From: Yersinia vastinensis | GTDB taxonomy: Bacteria; Pseudomonadota; Gammaproteobacteria; Enterobacterales; Enterobacteriaceae | Assembly (NCBI RefSeq): GCF_902726565.1 | Contig: NZ_CACVAF010000015.1 | Span: forward strand, 1-64,000 | Direction of reading: 5' to 3' | DNA: 64,000 nucleotides | Part shown: positions 21,155 to 32,766 of the stretch, piece after piece | How the letters are laid out: each line of letters starts with the position of its first letter | Numbering within the stretch: position 1 is the stretch's first letter | The notes under the pieces: model-generated | Told to the model about the DNA's origin: nothing | Database searches by the model: none | What the model saw: only the letters and a program-made list of their open reading frames with translations | Translations under genes and position numbers: made by a program

Positions 21155-23539
21155 TTACCAAGTTTTACCAATGTTAAACTGGAATTGCTCTGACTTATCA
21201 CCTTCGTAATCTTTAACCGGTTTAGCATATGAGAACACTAACGGCCCCAATGGAGACATCCATTGCAGCGACACACCGGCAGACACACGAATATTGCTGG
21301 CTTTACTGTAATCAGGTATGCCAGCAGCACGCGTCGCTGCGGTATTTTCCCAATTAGTATCCCATACCGTACCTGAATCAATGAAGAATGAAGTACGTAC
21401 AGAGTTTGAGTATTTCTCGCTAATAAACGGTGTCGGTGTGATCAGTTCTAAACTGGCCACCGCCATCGCATTACCACCGACAGCATCTGTAGAATCCCGG
21501 ATGGTTCCATTAGCATTATAGTATGCAGCTTTAGGACCGATGTTATTTGATCGGAAACCACGCACCGTACTAGAACCACCGGCATAGAAGTTTTCGTAGA
21601 ATGGCATCTCTTTAGAGCCGATACCGTCGCCATAACCTAAGCGACCACGACCTAAGAGCACCCACGAACGGTCTTCATCTAACGGCTGGTAAGCAGAAGT
21701 ATCGAAAGTGATTTTATAGAACTCGTTATCAGAGCCAGGCACGGTCACTTTCGTATTCACTGATGATTTAACACCAGAAGTTGGGAAGAAACCACGGTCA
21801 AGGTTGTTATATGTCCAACCCAGATTCAACGTGAAATCATCTGCGGTAAAGCTTGCACGGTCAGTCAGATTAGGATCCTGACCTACGGAGTCAAGATATC
21901 GCCACATCGCGACTTGTGGTTCCATATCAGACAGATCGTTATGGACGTAACCTAAGCCAACACGCAATGAGTTATTTTCATTGATAGGGAAGCCTAAAGT
22001 ACCGTCAACACCATAGCTGCTGTTGGTATAGCCAGACAGGTCCGCGTTATCTGCTTTAAAGTCATTATAGAAGATACGCCCGCCCAGACTGACACCATCG
22101 ACGGTGAAGTAAGGGTCAGTTAAGGTAAATTCAGCATAAGTCTGATAGTCATTCTTCGTGCCGTTAATACCAACGGTATTACCGGTACCCAGCCAGTTAT
22201 CCTGCTGAACACCAACTTGGAAGCTCACACCACTTTCAGTACCGTAACCGATACCAAAGTTCAGGCTACCGGTGTTTCGTTCTTTAACTTTGTAGGTAAC
22301 ATCAACCTGATCAGCAGTCCCCGGAACACGCTGAGTTTCAACATCAACGGTTTCGAAATAGCCCAAACGGTTCAAACGTTCTTTACCGGCTTCAACCTGA
22401 TCATTCCCCAGCCAAGCACCTTCCATCTGACGCATTTCACGACGTAATACGGAGTCTTTACTGGTGTCGTTACCTTCGAAACGGACATTGCGGACATAGA
22501 AACGGTTACCCGCATCTACATTGATATGCAATTTGACCGTTTTATCAGCATCGTTAATCTCAGGTTGAGATACCACACGTGGATAGGCATAGCCATAACG
22601 GCCCAACATCTTCTTGATGTCTTCTTCCATGCGGGTGACTTTACTGCCGTTGAACAATTCGCCCGGCTCAATCTTGGTCAGCCTATCTGCTTCAGATTGA
22701 TGACCTGCAAGATTACCGCTCACGACCACACTGTTAAGCTTGTATTGGTCGCCTTCAGTAATATTGATGGTGATATAGATGCCTTTTTTATCTGGAGTCA
22801 AACTCACTTGAGTTGAATCGATATTAAAGCGGGCATAACCACGGTCAAGATAGAAACTACGCAAGGTTTCAAGATCACCAGCCAGTTTCTGTTTCTGGTA
22901 TTTGCGGTCACCGACCACGTTCCACCATGGCACTTCATCACGCAATTGGAAGCGAGAGATAAGCTCATCCGTTGTGAAACTGTGGTTACCTACGATGTTG
23001 ATCTGCTGAATTTTTGCAGAAACACCCTCGGTAAAGACCAGTTTGAGATCGACACGATTACGTGGCAATGGCGTAACAACAGCCTTCACGGAAGCACTGT
23101 ATTTACCCACACTGTAGTAGAAATCTTCGAGTCCTTTTTCAATGCTGGATATAGTGGTACGGTCCAGGGCTTCGCCAACCCGGACGCCAGAGGCTTCCAG
23201 ATTCTGCTTAAGCATGTCATCTTTCACCGCTTTATTACCGGAGAAAGTGATGCTGGCAATCGTTGGGCGTTCTTTGACTTGAACAATCAGCGTATTACCA
23301 TCGCGCAGGACACGAACGTCCTCGAAGTTGCCTGTAGCAAACAACGCACGGATAGTATTACCGATGTCTTCATCACTGACGGTATCGCCTACGCGAACCG
23401 GCATATTAAGTAACGCCGCACCGACGGCGACCCGTTGCAGGCCTTCGAAATGAATATCTTTCACTACGAACCCGTCTGCACCGTATACGGTGGCGCTGCC
23501 AAACAGCAGCGACGCTATGAGCAACTTTTTCATCGCCAT
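21155..23539 (-). CDS. bamA: Outer membrane protein assembly factor BamA
   Basis: BamA is the essential Omp85 core of the BAM complex that folds beta-barrel proteins into the outer membrane. The 794-residue precursor has a signal peptide (cleavage after VYG-ADG, about residue 20), five POTRA domains to about residue 420, and a 16-strand barrel with the VRGF motif of loop 6 ([11 protein letters not shown]) and a C-terminal aromatic (GKTW). It is about 16 residues shorter than E. coli BamA, mainly in extracellular loop 6, and lacks the two cysteines found there in E. coli. It follows rseP by 35 bp. Confidence 0.97.
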   Translation of the reverse strand: MAMKKLLIASLLFGSATVYGADGFVVKDIHFEGLQRVAVGAALLNMPVRVGDTVSDEDIGNTIRALFATGNFEDVRVLRDGNTLIVQVKERPTIASITFSGNKAVKDDMLKQNLEASGVRVGEALDRTTISSIEKGLEDFYYSVGKYSASVKAVVTPLPRNRVDLKLVFTEGVSAKIQQINIVGNHSFTTDELISRFQLRDEVPWWNVVGDRKYQKQKLAGDLETLRSFYLDRGYARFNIDSTQVSLTPDKKGIYITINITEGDQYKLNSVVVSGNLAGHQSEADRLTKIEPGELFNGSKVTRMEEDIKKMLGRYGYAYPRVVSQPEINDADKTVKLHINVDAGNRFYVRNVRFEGNDTSKDSVLRREMRQMEGAWLGNDQVEAGKERLNRLGYFETVDVETQRVPGTADQVDVTYKVKERNTGSLNFGIGYGTESGVSFQVGVQQDNWLGTGNTVGINGTKNDYQTYAEFTLTDPYFTVDGVSLGGRIFYNDFKADNADLSGYTNSSYGVDGTLGFPINENNSLRVGLGYVHNDLSDMEPQVAMWRYLDSVGQDPNLTDRASFTADDFTLNLGWTYNNLDRGFFPTSGVKSSVNTKVTVPGSDNEFYKITFDTSAYQPLDEDRSWVLLGRGRLGYGDGIGSKEMPFYENFYAGGSSTVRGFRSNNIGPKAAYYNANGTIRDSTDAVGGNAMAVASLELITPTPFISEKYSNSVRTSFFIDSGTVWDTNWENTAATRAAGIPDYSKASNIRVSAGVSLQWMSPLGPLVFSYAKPVKDYEGDKSEQFQFNIGKTW

Positions 23540-23575
23540 CGTTGTTATGCGTTCTTCCTAACCTATCCCCTGCCG

Positions 23576-24931
23576 TTAAAGACGGGAGAAATCATTGAAA
23601 AGTGCAAGCCCCATTAATAGCACCAGCAAAATCGAGCCGATGCGATAACTGAAGTCCTGTACTCGCTCAGAAACCGGCCCACCCTTCAGCTTTTCTATCG
23701 CCAGGAAGAGCAGATGTCCACCATCTAACACCGGTAATGGGAACAAATTGATAATGCCTAAATTGACACTGATGAGTGCCAAAAACATCAGGTAATACAC
23801 CAATCCGTACTCAGCTGAAACCCCAGCACCTTGCGCAATAGATATCGGGCCACTCAAGTTATTCAGCTTAACATCACCAGTAATCAGTTTACCCAACATG
23901 CTTACCGTCAACCGCATCAACTGCCAGGTTTTATCCCCAGCTTGGTAGAATGCCGTAAACGGGCCATATTGGCGAATCGTTCTATATTCATCCGGAAGCG
24001 GTATAACTTTCGGCACTACACCCGCAAAACCTTCACTGCGGTTTTCTCCAACCGATTTTGTATCTGGTATCAAGGTTAAAGACAAGGGGGTACCACCCCT
24101 TTCAATATCTAACACCAGCGCTTTACCGGGGTTATCTCGAACTTGTAAAACAAATGTTTGCCAACGATCCAATAACTGACCGCCAACTTTAACTATCCTA
24201 TCCCCTGCTTGTAAACCCGCCTTTTCTGCCGCTGAACCTGGTTGAACTTCTGCCAGAACAGATTCAATCTGCGGGCCGCGAGGAATAATCCCTAATGCGA
24301 CGACAGGGTCCTGTTTATCTGGCTCAAATTGCCACTGACGCAAATCCAGTGTTTTTTGCACCACATTGGCAGAACCAAATGGAGCAACCCCCACTTGCGT
24401 TTGCTTGTCGCCAATTTTACTGACTAATGCCAAACGAACAGAATCCCAGTCAGGCGTTTCGATGCCATCTACGGACTTAAGTTCCATTCCCGGAGAAATA
24501 TTGGCTTGTGCAGCAATAGATTGTGGTGAAATATCACCCACAACCGGGCGCACACTTGGCACCCCAATGATAAACACCAGCCAGTATGCAATGACAGCAA
24601 AAAGGAAGTTAGCAATCGGACCCGCGCTGACGATCGCCGCGCGTTGTAAAACAGTTTTATTGTTAAAAGATTGATGGCGGAACTCTGGCGCGACAGCCTC
24701 TACACGCTCATCCAACATTTTAACATAACCGCCCAGAGGGATAAGGGCGATGACATACTCAGTACCCTGACGATCAGTTCGGCGCCATAACGCTTTACCA
24801 AAACCGATCGAAAAGCGCTCCACACGGACACCACAGCGCCGTGCCACCCAAAAGTGACCAAACTCATGCACTGTAATTAAGATCCCCAGTGCGATAATAA
24901 ACGCGGCCAGGCTCCAGAGTATGCTCATCAT
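23576..24931 (-). CDS. rseP: Site-2 intramembrane protease RseP
   Basis: RseP cuts the anti-sigma factor RseA inside the membrane after DegS cleavage, releasing sigma E; it also removes leftover signal peptides. The 451-residue inner-membrane zinc protease has VHEFGH (H22, E23, H26) in the first membrane segment, two periplasmic PDZ domains in the middle, and the third zinc ligand in [15 protein letters not shown] near the C-terminus. Two adjacent ATGs could start it; the protein would differ by one residue. It lies directly upstream of bamA, a sigma E target, as in E. coli. Confidence 0.96.
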   Translation of the reverse strand: MMSILWSLAAFIIALGILITVHEFGHFWVARRCGVRVERFSIGFGKALWRRTDRQGTEYVIALIPLGGYVKMLDERVEAVAPEFRHQSFNNKTVLQRAAIVSAGPIANFLFAVIAYWLVFIIGVPSVRPVVGDISPQSIAAQANISPGMELKSVDGIETPDWDSVRLALVSKIGDKQTQVGVAPFGSANVVQKTLDLRQWQFEPDKQDPVVALGIIPRGPQIESVLAEVQPGSAAEKAGLQAGDRIVKVGGQLLDRWQTFVLQVRDNPGKALVLDIERGGTPLSLTLIPDTKSVGENRSEGFAGVVPKVIPLPDEYRTIRQYGPFTAFYQAGDKTWQLMRLTVSMLGKLITGDVKLNNLSGPISIAQGAGVSAEYGLVYYLMFLALISVNLGIINLFPLPVLDGGHLLFLAIEKLKGGPVSERVQDFSYRIGSILLVLLMGLALFNDFSRL

Positions 24932-24959
24932 ATTCCCTAAACTCCCCGTCAGTGACGGA

Positions 24960-25808
24960 TTAAAACACTAACAGCATTAAGCAGGCAAATACCGGCACAG
25001 CTGCGGTCAGGCTATCGATACGATCCAGTATCCCACCATGACCAGGAATCAAATGACCACTGTCTTTGATTCCCGCTTCACGTTTAAACATACTTTCGGT
25101 CAAATCGCCGAGTACCGAGGCCAATGCAGCAACCACGGAACAGATTAACAGTTTTTCCGGGATGATATCCAACGGAGCGTATCGACCAAACAACCATGAT
25201 ATCAGAGCTGATGTCAGTAAACCGCCAATTAATCCTTCCCACGTTTTACCAGGTGAAACTCTTGGCGCTAATTTGTGTTTACCGAACAGTTTTCCGAACA
25301 TATAAGCGCCGGAATCCGCTCCCCACACCAAGAGCATCACATACAGCAACCACCAGGCACCGATATTATGGTTCAACTCATAACCGTACTGGCGCAGTGC
25401 CACCATGCCCCAGAAGAAAGGGACAATCGTCAGAATGCCGAAAATTATACGTAAGAGACGAGAATTGCGCCAGAAAGCCGCTGAACGTGGGTACGTTAGC
25501 ACCAACAGCAATGCGGCAATCCACCACCCCATAGAGAGCCAGAGGGGGACGCTTACTTGCAGAAGATGTGCCGAATGCTGGTAGGCAGGAAGACTAAGCA
25601 GCATCAGGACAAGAAGAAAACCACAAAGTATAGCCAACCAAATACGCTGAGAACGGCTGGCAAACCCGGCTAATTGCCCCCACTCCCAAGCTGCAAGCAT
25701 GCAGACAAAGAGAGTTACAATAGCAAAACCAACCGGCGGAAGCAGGAACAGTGCACCAATGACAACCGGAATCAAAATCAAAGCAGTTATGAGACGATAC
25801 TTCAGCAA
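24960..25808 (-). CDS. cdsA: Phosphatidate cytidylyltransferase
   Basis: CdsA makes CDP-diacylglycerol from CTP and phosphatidic acid, feeding all phospholipids. The 282-residue protein is mainly hydrophobic with about eight membrane segments. It carries the signature [20 protein letters not shown] followed by GILDRIDSL, which holds the metal-binding acidic residues. It is 9 bp from uppS and 28 bp from rseP. Confidence 0.96.
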   Translation of the reverse strand: MLKYRLITALILIPVVIGALFLLPPVGFAIVTLFVCMLAAWEWGQLAGFASRSQRIWLAILCGFLLVLMLLSLPAYQHSAHLLQVSVPLWLSMGWWIAALLLVLTYPRSAAFWRNSRLLRIIFGILTIVPFFWGMVALRQYGYELNHNIGAWWLLYVMLLVWGADSGAYMFGKLFGKHKLAPRVSPGKTWEGLIGGLLTSALISWLFGRYAPLDIIPEKLLICSVVAALASVLGDLTESMFKREAGIKDSGHLIPGHGGILDRIDSLTAAVPVFACLMLLVF

Positions 25809-25817
25809 AAGTTCCCC

Positions 25818-26576
25818 CTAGGATGCCGTGACATCGATAGGTGTAGTTCCCCCGAAGCGACGCTCGCGTTGTGCAAATGCATTCAGCGCACCTTCAAAGA
25901 CATGTTCATCAAAATCAGGCCAGAGTACATCAGTAAAGTAAAGTTCAGCATAGGCAATTTGCCACAACAAGAAATTACTGATGCGATGTTCACCACCGGT
26001 TCTGATCACTAAATCTACCTCAGATTGCTCATGTAGGCAGATATACGAGTTTAGCGATTCTTCCTTGATATCTTCGGGTTGCAGCTCTCCTCGCTGTACT
26101 TGTTCAGCTAAGTGGCGCACTCCCTGAATAATATCCCAACGACCACCATAATTGGCTGCAATATTCAGCTTCAGACCATCATTGTTCGCAGTTAGCTCTT
26201 CTGAGCGACGAATCCGTTGCTGTAAGCGCTCACTAAATCGGCTTATATCACCAATTACTGATAAACGAACATTATGTTTATGCAGACTTTTTACTTCGCT
26301 GTCCAGCGCTCGAACAAAAAGCTCCATCAGAGCGGTGACTTCTTGAGCAGGGCGATTCCAGTTTTCACTACTGAAAGCATAAAGCGTGAGCGCATCTAAC
26401 TGATGAGAAGCAGCAAAACTGACCGCGCGACGAACCGACTTCACTCCCGCTTTATGACCGAAAACCCTTAATTTCCCCCGGTTTTTAGCCCAACGCCCGT
26501 TACCGTCCATAATAATAGCAACATGACGTGGAGTCAGTGGGGACAAGTTAGCCCTATCTTCATTTACAGACGACAT
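25818..26576 (-). CDS. uppS: Undecaprenyl diphosphate synthase (cis-prenyltransferase)
   Basis: UppS (IspU) extends farnesyl diphosphate with eight isopentenyl units to C55-PP, the lipid carrier for peptidoglycan and O-antigen. The 252-residue protein has the substrate motif IIMDGNGRWAKNRG with the key Asp at residue 24. SFSSENW-type SSENWNRP and the C-terminal VIRTGGEHRISNFLLWQ and ELYFTDVLWPDF motifs are also present. A dxr terminator lies upstream, so uppS probably starts its own transcript for the uppS-to-accA cluster. Confidence 0.97.
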   Translation of the reverse strand: MSSVNEDRANLSPLTPRHVAIIMDGNGRWAKNRGKLRVFGHKAGVKSVRRAVSFAASHQLDALTLYAFSSENWNRPAQEVTALMELFVRALDSEVKSLHKHNVRLSVIGDISRFSERLQQRIRRSEELTANNDGLKLNIAANYGGRWDIIQGVRHLAEQVQRGELQPEDIKEESLNSYICLHEQSEVDLVIRTGGEHRISNFLLWQIAYAELYFTDVLWPDFDEHVFEGALNAFAQRERRFGGTTPIDVTAS

Positions 26577-26637
26577 AATGCGAACTCATTTCCTCAATAA
26601 ATCAATTGTTCGTCCCGAACATTAGGCAGTAAGCGCA

Positions 26638-26667
26638 CAAAAAAAGCCGTGTACCAAGTCACGGCTT
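26638..26667 (-). terminator. Rho-independent terminator after dxr
   Basis: AAGCCGTG (26644-26651) pairs with CACGGCTT (26660-26667). On the minus strand the hairpin is followed by a run of T (A run 26638-26645). It lies 134 bp after the dxr stop and separates dxr from uppS. Confidence 0.85.
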
Positions 26668-26801
26668 CTTAAGTGACAGCCAAAATAGACGGTTTAAATA
26701 CCTATTGGGCCGTTAATCAACGGTCTATCTCTCCATTGATGGTGCTGACTATACCATCTCAGCCCAGCCCTAACAAATTCCCGCATCAGGTGATAAGGCT
26801 T

Positions 26802-27998
26802 TTAATTATTCAATTTTGCTATTGCTTTCGTTGCCATATCACGGGCCTGACGGTCAATTATCAGCACTTCATCCACACAGGTTGGTTCTGGTGACGATAA
26901 ATGTTCAACTACAGTACGATTGATAACAGCAATATCAGTGAAACGAATTTTCGAATCCAAGAATGCCATGACAGAAATTTCGTTCGCCGCATTAAGCGCT
27001 GTCGTGGCTGCCTGCCCTGCATTACATGCATCGATGGCCAGTTTCAGGCATGGATAACGTTGATAATCCGGTGTACCAAAGGTCAACTCGCGGATTTTGC
27101 AAAAATCCAAGGGAGCAACACCGGACTGAACTCGCTTCGGGTATGCCATCGCATGTGCAATAGGTGTGCGCATGTCAGGTGTCCCCATCTGTGCCAATAC
27201 GCTTCCGTCATGATAGCGGACCATCGAGTGAATCACTGACTGAGGATGTAAAATCACTTCCATCTGCTCAGCACTGGCATTAAATAACCAACGAGCCTCA
27301 ATATATTCTAGCCCTTTATTCATCATTGTTGCCGAGTCGACCGATATCTTGCGCCCCATAGACCAATTAGGGTGTGCGCAGGCTTGATCCGGTGTGACAT
27401 CAACAAATTGTGATAATGGAATTTCACGCAGTGGGCCACCAGAGCCTGTCAGAATAATGCGTGAAACACCATTCTCACTTAGAGAAGAATAGCCTAATTG
27501 ACGCTGAACATTTTCAGGTAAACTCTGAAAAATAGCATTATGTTCGCTGTCGATGGGGAGCAATTGCGCGTGGCTATGTTTGACTTCATCCATAAAGAGC
27601 TTGCCGCAAGTAATCAGCGACTCTTTATTCGCCAACAAGACCTGCTTGCCTTTGCGGATAGCCGCTAATGTAGAAGGCAAGCCAGCCACACCCACAATAG
27701 CAGCCATAACCTGATCGACATCCTCTAAAGCCGCTAATTCGCAAGCTGCTTTTTCACCAGAGTAAACCTCGGTTCGAGAGCCATTTTCAGCCAACAGGCG
27801 ACGCAGCGCTATAGCCGATGTTTCATCGGACATTGCCGCATAACGGGGAGCGAACTCTAGACATTGTTGTGCCATCTGCTCGACATTGCGGCCAGCAACC
27901 AGTGCAGTAACTTTGAATAATTCGGGATTAGTGCGCACAACACCCAGAGTGCTGTTGCCGATAGAACCAGTAGAACCAAGAATAGTCAGTTGCTTCAT
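26802..27998 (-). CDS. dxr: 1-deoxy-D-xylulose 5-phosphate reductoisomerase
   Basis: Dxr converts DXP to 2-C-methyl-D-erythritol 4-phosphate, the committed step of the MEP isoprenoid pathway and the target of fosmidomycin. The start at 27998 ([18 protein letters not shown]) gives 398 residues, the E. coli length; the longer in-frame start adds 16 residues without family support. The NADPH loop GSTGSIG is at 8-14. The metal and catalytic segments [12 protein letters not shown] and [17 protein letters not shown] follow. Terminators on both sides suggest a single-gene transcript. Confidence 0.96.
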   Translation of the reverse strand: MKQLTILGSTGSIGNSTLGVVRTNPELFKVTALVAGRNVEQMAQQCLEFAPRYAAMSDETSAIALRRLLAENGSRTEVYSGEKAACELAALEDVDQVMAAIVGVAGLPSTLAAIRKGKQVLLANKESLITCGKLFMDEVKHSHAQLLPIDSEHNAIFQSLPENVQRQLGYSSLSENGVSRIILTGSGGPLREIPLSQFVDVTPDQACAHPNWSMGRKISVDSATMMNKGLEYIEARWLFNASAEQMEVILHPQSVIHSMVRYHDGSVLAQMGTPDMRTPIAHAMAYPKRVQSGVAPLDFCKIRELTFGTPDYQRYPCLKLAIDACNAGQAATTALNAANEISVMAFLDSKIRFTDIAVINRTVVEHLSSPEPTCVDEVLIIDRQARDMATKAIAKLNN

Positions 27999-28184
27999 GA
28001 GAGTGCTCTGAATAACTGTTTTTATGATAGGTGAGGCATCAACCAACTGTATGACAGGCGGAAAACTACTACCCTCAAACCCAATTTACGGCGCTTTATT
28101 GATGAGAGTCTATTGCGCCTATAACCTATTGTTTTATTAGAAAAATTATCAATAAGATATTTTTCCAATAAAGCAGTAAACCGA

Positions 28185-28215
28185 ACTAAAAACAAAGCGC
28201 CGCCTAAGCGACGCT
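28185..28215 (-). terminator. Rho-independent terminator after frr
   Basis: AGCGCCGC (28196-28203) pairs with GCGACGCT (28208-28215) with one G-T wobble in RNA and loop CTAA. Minus-strand TTGTTTTT follows. It lies 18 bp after frr and ends the rpsB-tsf-pyrH-frr group. A second AT-rich imperfect hairpin at about 28138-28170 lies in the remaining gap before dxr. Confidence 0.85.
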
Positions 28216-28233
28216 CTGCCTGGTGAGTGAAGA

Positions 28234-28791
28234 TTAGAAATCCATCAACTCAGCTTCTTTCGCTGCCAATGCTGCATCAACTTTCTTGATGTAAGCATCA
28301 GTCAATTTTTGCACTTCATCTTGAGAACGACGATCTTCGTCTTCGCTAATTTCTTTGTCTTTCAGTAAGGCTTTCACTTTGTCGTTAGCATCACGGCGCA
28401 CGTTGCGAATAGAGACGCGGCCCTGCTCTGCTTCTGCACGAACAACTTTGATCAAGTCTTTACGACGTTCTTCTGTCAGCGGTGGTAATGGCACGCGAAT
28501 CACAGTACCTGCAGAAGAAGGGTTCAGACCTAAATCTGAAGACATAATTGCTTTTTCAACTGCGGCACTAAGGCTACGGTCAAAAACAGTCAGTGCCAGA
28601 GTACGGGAATCTTCCACAACAACGTTAGCCAACTGACGCAAAGGGGTTGGCGTGCCGTAGTACTCAACCTGAATGCCATCAAGGATACTTGGAGAAGCAC
28701 GGCCGGTACGAATCTTACTAATATGGTTCTGGAAGGCTTCGACGCATTTTTCCATGCGTACTTCGGTATCTTTTCTAATTTCGTTAATCAC
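28234..28791 (-). CDS. frr: Ribosome recycling factor
   Basis: RRF works with EF-G to split post-termination ribosomes. I place the start at GTG 28791, which gives [20 protein letters not shown] and 185 residues, the exact family length. The upstream ATG at 28857 adds 22 residues with no family counterpart. Typical segments are [29 protein letters not shown] and [14 protein letters not shown]. It is separated from pyrH by 133 bp. Confidence 0.95.
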   Translation of the reverse strand: MINEIRKDTEVRMEKCVEAFQNHISKIRTGRASPSILDGIQVEYYGTPTPLRQLANVVVEDSRTLALTVFDRSLSAAVEKAIMSSDLGLNPSSAGTVIRVPLPPLTEERRKDLIKVVRAEAEQGRVSIRNVRRDANDKVKALLKDKEISEDEDRRSQDEVQKLTDAYIKKVDAALAAKEAELMDF

Positions 28792-28924
28792 GTTGTGAAC
28801 CCTTGAAAACTGGTTACTTGGCAGGCCATAGCTTGAGTATAGCCGGTGAATATACAAACCAACAATTGCTGGCTAAAGGGGCGGGTATTCAATCTAATTG
28901 CCCCCTGACAGTACAGGCAGTCGC

Positions 28925-29671
28925 TTATTTAGAGATAGCCGTCACTTCTTTAGTGATCAGCGTCCCTTCATTCTCACCCATCACCACGCGACGCAGAGCG
29001 CCAGGTTTGTTCATGTTGAAGACACGAATTGGCAGGTTATGGTCACGTGCCAGAGTAAAGGCTGCCAGATCCATAACTTTCAGCTCACGTTCTAAAACGT
29101 CCTGATAGGTTAACTGTTCGTACAGTGTCGCGTCAGGATTTTTCACCGGATCTGCGGAGTAAACCCCATCGACTTTAGTTGCTTTCAGCACAACATCAGC
29201 TTCAATTTCGATGCCGCGCAGACAAGCCGCAGAATCCGTGGTGAAGAATGGATTACCTGTACCTGCAGCAAAAATCACCACACGGTTGTGACGTAGCAGG
29301 CTGATTGCCTCGGCCCAGCTGTAATTATCACACACGCCATTAAGTGGGATCGCAGACATCAGGCGGGCGTTCACATAGGCACGGTGCAGCGCATCTCGCA
29401 TTGCCAGGCCATTCATTACGGTAGCCAGCATTCCCATGTGGTCGCCCACTACGCGGTTCATCCCAGCCTGTGCCAAACCGGCACCGCGGAATAAGTTACC
29501 ACCGCCAATGACCACACCGACCTGAATGCCCAATTCGACCAGCTCTTTAACTTCTTGAGCCATGCGATCCAAAACGCTTGCGTCGATACCAAAACCTTCT
29601 GCGCCTTGCAGGGCTTCGCCACTAAGCTTAAGCAGGATACGCTGATATACGGGTTTTGCATTGGTTGCCAT
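28925..29671 (-). CDS. pyrH: Uridylate kinase
   Basis: PyrH phosphorylates UMP to UDP; it is hexameric and regulated by GTP and UTP. The amino acid kinase fold is shown by [13 protein letters not shown] at the N-terminus, [11 protein letters not shown], and the C-terminal [21 protein letters not shown] in parts. At 248 residues it is 7 longer than E. coli PyrH (241), through a C-terminal tail KEVTAISK. The position between tsf and frr is the universal enterobacterial order. Confidence 0.96.
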   Translation of the reverse strand: MATNAKPVYQRILLKLSGEALQGAEGFGIDASVLDRMAQEVKELVELGIQVGVVIGGGNLFRGAGLAQAGMNRVVGDHMGMLATVMNGLAMRDALHRAYVNARLMSAIPLNGVCDNYSWAEAISLLRHNRVVIFAAGTGNPFFTTDSAACLRGIEIEADVVLKATKVDGVYSADPVKNPDATLYEQLTYQDVLERELKVMDLAAFTLARDHNLPIRVFNMNKPGALRRVVMGENEGTLITKEVTAISK

Positions 29672-29775
29672 GGTGTTCTGTCCTAAGCAGCAGTAATAGT
29701 ATTGGGGACTTGACCGTCATACATTCAGAGCAACAATAAGTGCGCTAAAGGTCTACGGACTAAATTCTAGAAGTG

Positions 29776-29806
29776 GATAAAATGGAACCGCCTATTGGCG
29801 GCCCCA
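29776..29806 (-). terminator. Hairpin/terminator after tsf
   Basis: CCGCC/GGCGG (29788-29792 with 29797-29801, loop TATT) is extended by AATGG/CCATT across an AA/CC internal loop. The minus-strand sequence continues TTCCATTTTATCC, a modest T tract. Probably an attenuator between rpsB-tsf and pyrH. Confidence 0.6.
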
Positions 29807-29816
29807 TTTTTTAGCA

Positions 29817-30674
29817 TTAAGACTGTTTGCTCATTGCTGCAACTTCAGCAGCAAAGTCAGTCTCAACTTTCTCAATGCCTTCGCCCACTTCGAAGCGGAT
29901 GAAGTTTACAACGTCGGCTTTGTTTTCTTTCAACAAATCACCAACAGTTTTGCTTGGGTCCATAACGAAGTTCTGACCAGTCAGAGAAACTTCGCCGGTG
30001 AACTTACGCATACGGCCTTCAACCATCTTCTCAGCAATTTCACGTGGTTTGCCGGATTCGATAGCGATGTCCAGCTGGATTTGGTGCTCGCGAGCAACAA
30101 CTTCAGCAGGAACATCTTCTGGCTTAACGTATTCAGGCTTGCTTGCAGCGATGTGCATAGCAATGTGCTTAACCAGCTCTTCATCAGCGCCAGTTGCCGC
30201 AACCATAACACCGATACGTGCGCCGTGCAGGTAAGTCCCCAGAACATCGCCTTCCAGAACAGCAACACGACGAATGTTGATGTTTTCACCGATTTTAGCA
30301 ACCAGGTTAGCGCGTTGTTCTTCGAACTTAGCTTTCAGAACGTCGATATCAGCGATTTTGTCAGCCAGAGCTGCGTTGATAACTTCTTCGCCGAATGCTT
30401 TGAAGCCAGCATCTTTAGCAACGAAGTCAGTTTCGCAGTTCAGTTCCAGAATCACACCGAATTTGCCGTCAGCTGAAACTTTAGCCAGGATGATGCCTTC
30501 AGCAGCGATACGGCCTGCTTTCTTGGCAGCTTTAGCCTGACCAGATTTACGCATATTGTCGATGGCAAGCTCGATGTCGCCGTTAGCTTCAACCAACGCC
30601 TTTTTACATTCCATCATGCCTGCGGCAGTACGCTCACGCAGTTCTTTTACCAAAGCAGCGGTAATAGCAACCAT
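29817..30674 (-). CDS. tsf: Elongation factor Ts
   Basis: EF-Ts releases GDP from EF-Tu. Starting at 30674 ([20 protein letters not shown]) it has 285 residues, close to E. coli (283); an upstream ATG adds 13 residues. The N-terminal UBA-like domain is followed by the EF-Tu contact TDFVAKD (within [14 protein letters not shown]) and the coiled-coil and C-terminal parts. It lies 127 bp downstream of rpsB. Confidence 0.97.
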   Translation of the reverse strand: MVAITAALVKELRERTAAGMMECKKALVEANGDIELAIDNMRKSGQAKAAKKAGRIAAEGIILAKVSADGKFGVILELNCETDFVAKDAGFKAFGEEVINAALADKIADIDVLKAKFEEQRANLVAKIGENINIRRVAVLEGDVLGTYLHGARIGVMVAATGADEELVKHIAMHIAASKPEYVKPEDVPAEVVAREHQIQLDIAIESGKPREIAEKMVEGRMRKFTGEVSLTGQNFVMDPSKTVGDLLKENKADVVNFIRFEVGEGIEKVETDFAAEVAAMSKQS

Positions 30675-30727
30675 TTCAATTTCCTCGGTTCTCTTGTGAA
30701 AACAAGATCTCACATTAGATACGCAAA

Positions 30728-30746
30728 GGGGCCTATAAAAGGCCCC
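30728..30746 (-). other. Hairpin between rpsB and tsf
   Basis: GGGGCC (30728-30733) and GGCCCC (30741-30746) form a perfect 6-bp stem with loop TATAAAA. No long T tract follows on the minus strand, so it is probably a partial attenuator or processing site lowering tsf relative to rpsB, or simply a stabilising structure. Confidence 0.5.
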
Positions 30747-30801
30747 CTAACCAACATATTTCAATACCTGGTTAATAAGGGCTCACACCGAGCCTGACTT
30801 A

Positions 30802-31730
<929 letters not shown>

Positions 31731-31736
31731 GCGCGC

Positions 31737-31766
31737 TTTATACCATAAACAGCCGCAACACACCAA
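31737..31766 (-). promoter_or_regulatory. rpsB promoter with extended -10
   Basis: On the minus strand TGGTATAAA is an extended -10 (TATAAA at 31737-31742). TTGGTG (31761-31766) lies 18 bp upstream as a weak -35, and a GC-rich discriminator GCGCGCC follows. This is the expected form for a growth-rate-controlled ribosomal promoter. Confidence 0.7.
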
Positions 31767-31900
31767 CTTTTGTTGTATTTAGTCTCGGCGCTGCAAACGA
31801 AAGTTTGGCAGCAAATTGCAGGGCTGATACCATACGCGACAGCATTTTTACTTATTTCATTATACAGCGGCCTCACGCTGGCCCCTGTGGACACTTTTGC

Positions 31901-32692
31901 ATGGCAATCTCAATCAAAACACCTGACGATATTCAAAAAATGCGCGTTGCTGGCCGCTTGGCTGCTGAAGTGCTGGAAATCATTGAACCCTACGTAAAAC
32001 CAGGGGTAACGACCGGTGAACTGGATCGTATCTGCCACGACCATATTACCAATAAACAACAGGCTATTTCTGCTTGTCTGGGCTATCACGGCTATCCGAA
32101 ATCAGTTTGTATCTCGGTAAATGAGGTGATTTGTCACGGTATTCCAAGTGATGAAAAAGTGCTGAAAGATGGCGATATCGTTAATATCGACGTGACCGTA
32201 ATTAAAGATGGTTTTCACGGCGATACCTCAAAAATGTTTATTGTCGGTAAACCGACCATTCTCGGGGAACGTCTGTGCCGCGTGACGCAAGAGAGCCTGT
32301 ATCTGGCGATCAAAATGGTCAAACCGGGTATCCGTCTGCGCACGCTGGGCAAAGCTATCCAGAAATTTGTCGAAGCTGAGAATTTCTCTGTTGTGCGTGA
32401 GTACTGTGGTCACGGTATTGGTGAAGGTTTCCATGAAGAACCACAAGTTCTGCACTACGATGCTGATGATGGCGGCGTTATCCTGCAAGCGGGCATGGCT
32501 TTCACCATTGAACCGATGGTCAATGCTGGGGATTACCGGATTCGTACCATGAAAGATGGCTGGACGGTAAAAACTAAAGATCGCAGCTTGTCGGCACAGT
32601 ATGAGCATACTATTGTGGTAACCGATAACGGCTGCGAAATAATGACGTTGCGTAAGGATGACACCATCCCCAACATCATAACGCACGAGTAA
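31901..32692 (+). CDS. map: Methionine aminopeptidase
   Basis: Map removes the N-terminal Met from nascent proteins with small second residues and is essential. The ATG at 31901 gives 263 residues ([20 protein letters not shown]), near the E. coli length; the longer in-frame extension overlaps the divergent rpsB promoter and is rejected. Metal-ligand segments of the type I pita-bread fold are [39 protein letters not shown] and [11 protein letters not shown]. It is divergent from rpsB. Confidence 0.97.
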   Translation: MAISIKTPDDIQKMRVAGRLAAEVLEIIEPYVKPGVTTGELDRICHDHITNKQQAISACLGYHGYPKSVCISVNEVICHGIPSDEKVLKDGDIVNIDVTVIKDGFHGDTSKMFIVGKPTILGERLCRVTQESLYLAIKMVKPGIRLRTLGKAIQKFVEAENFSVVREYCGHGIGEGFHEEPQVLHYDADDGGVILQAGMAFTIEPMVNAGDYRIRTMKDGWTVKTKDRSLSAQYEHTIVVTDNGCEIMTLRKDDTIPNIITHE

Positions 32693-32700
32693 TTATAACA

Positions 32701-32724
32701 AGCCGGCTCCCGCCGGCTTTTTTA
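32701..32724 (+). terminator. Rho-independent terminator after map
   Basis: AGCCGGC (32701-32707) pairs with GCCGGCT (32712-32718), loop TCCC, followed by TTTTTTAT. It lies 8 bp after the map stop. Confidence 0.9.
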
Positions 32725-32766
32725 TGGGCTGCGTTTTTCATCGGATTCTTTATCCACGGGGAATAT

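Noticed and set aside
22946-23413. 155-codon plus-strand open frame inside bamA
   Set aside because: Shadow of bamA; composition is that of an antisense frame.
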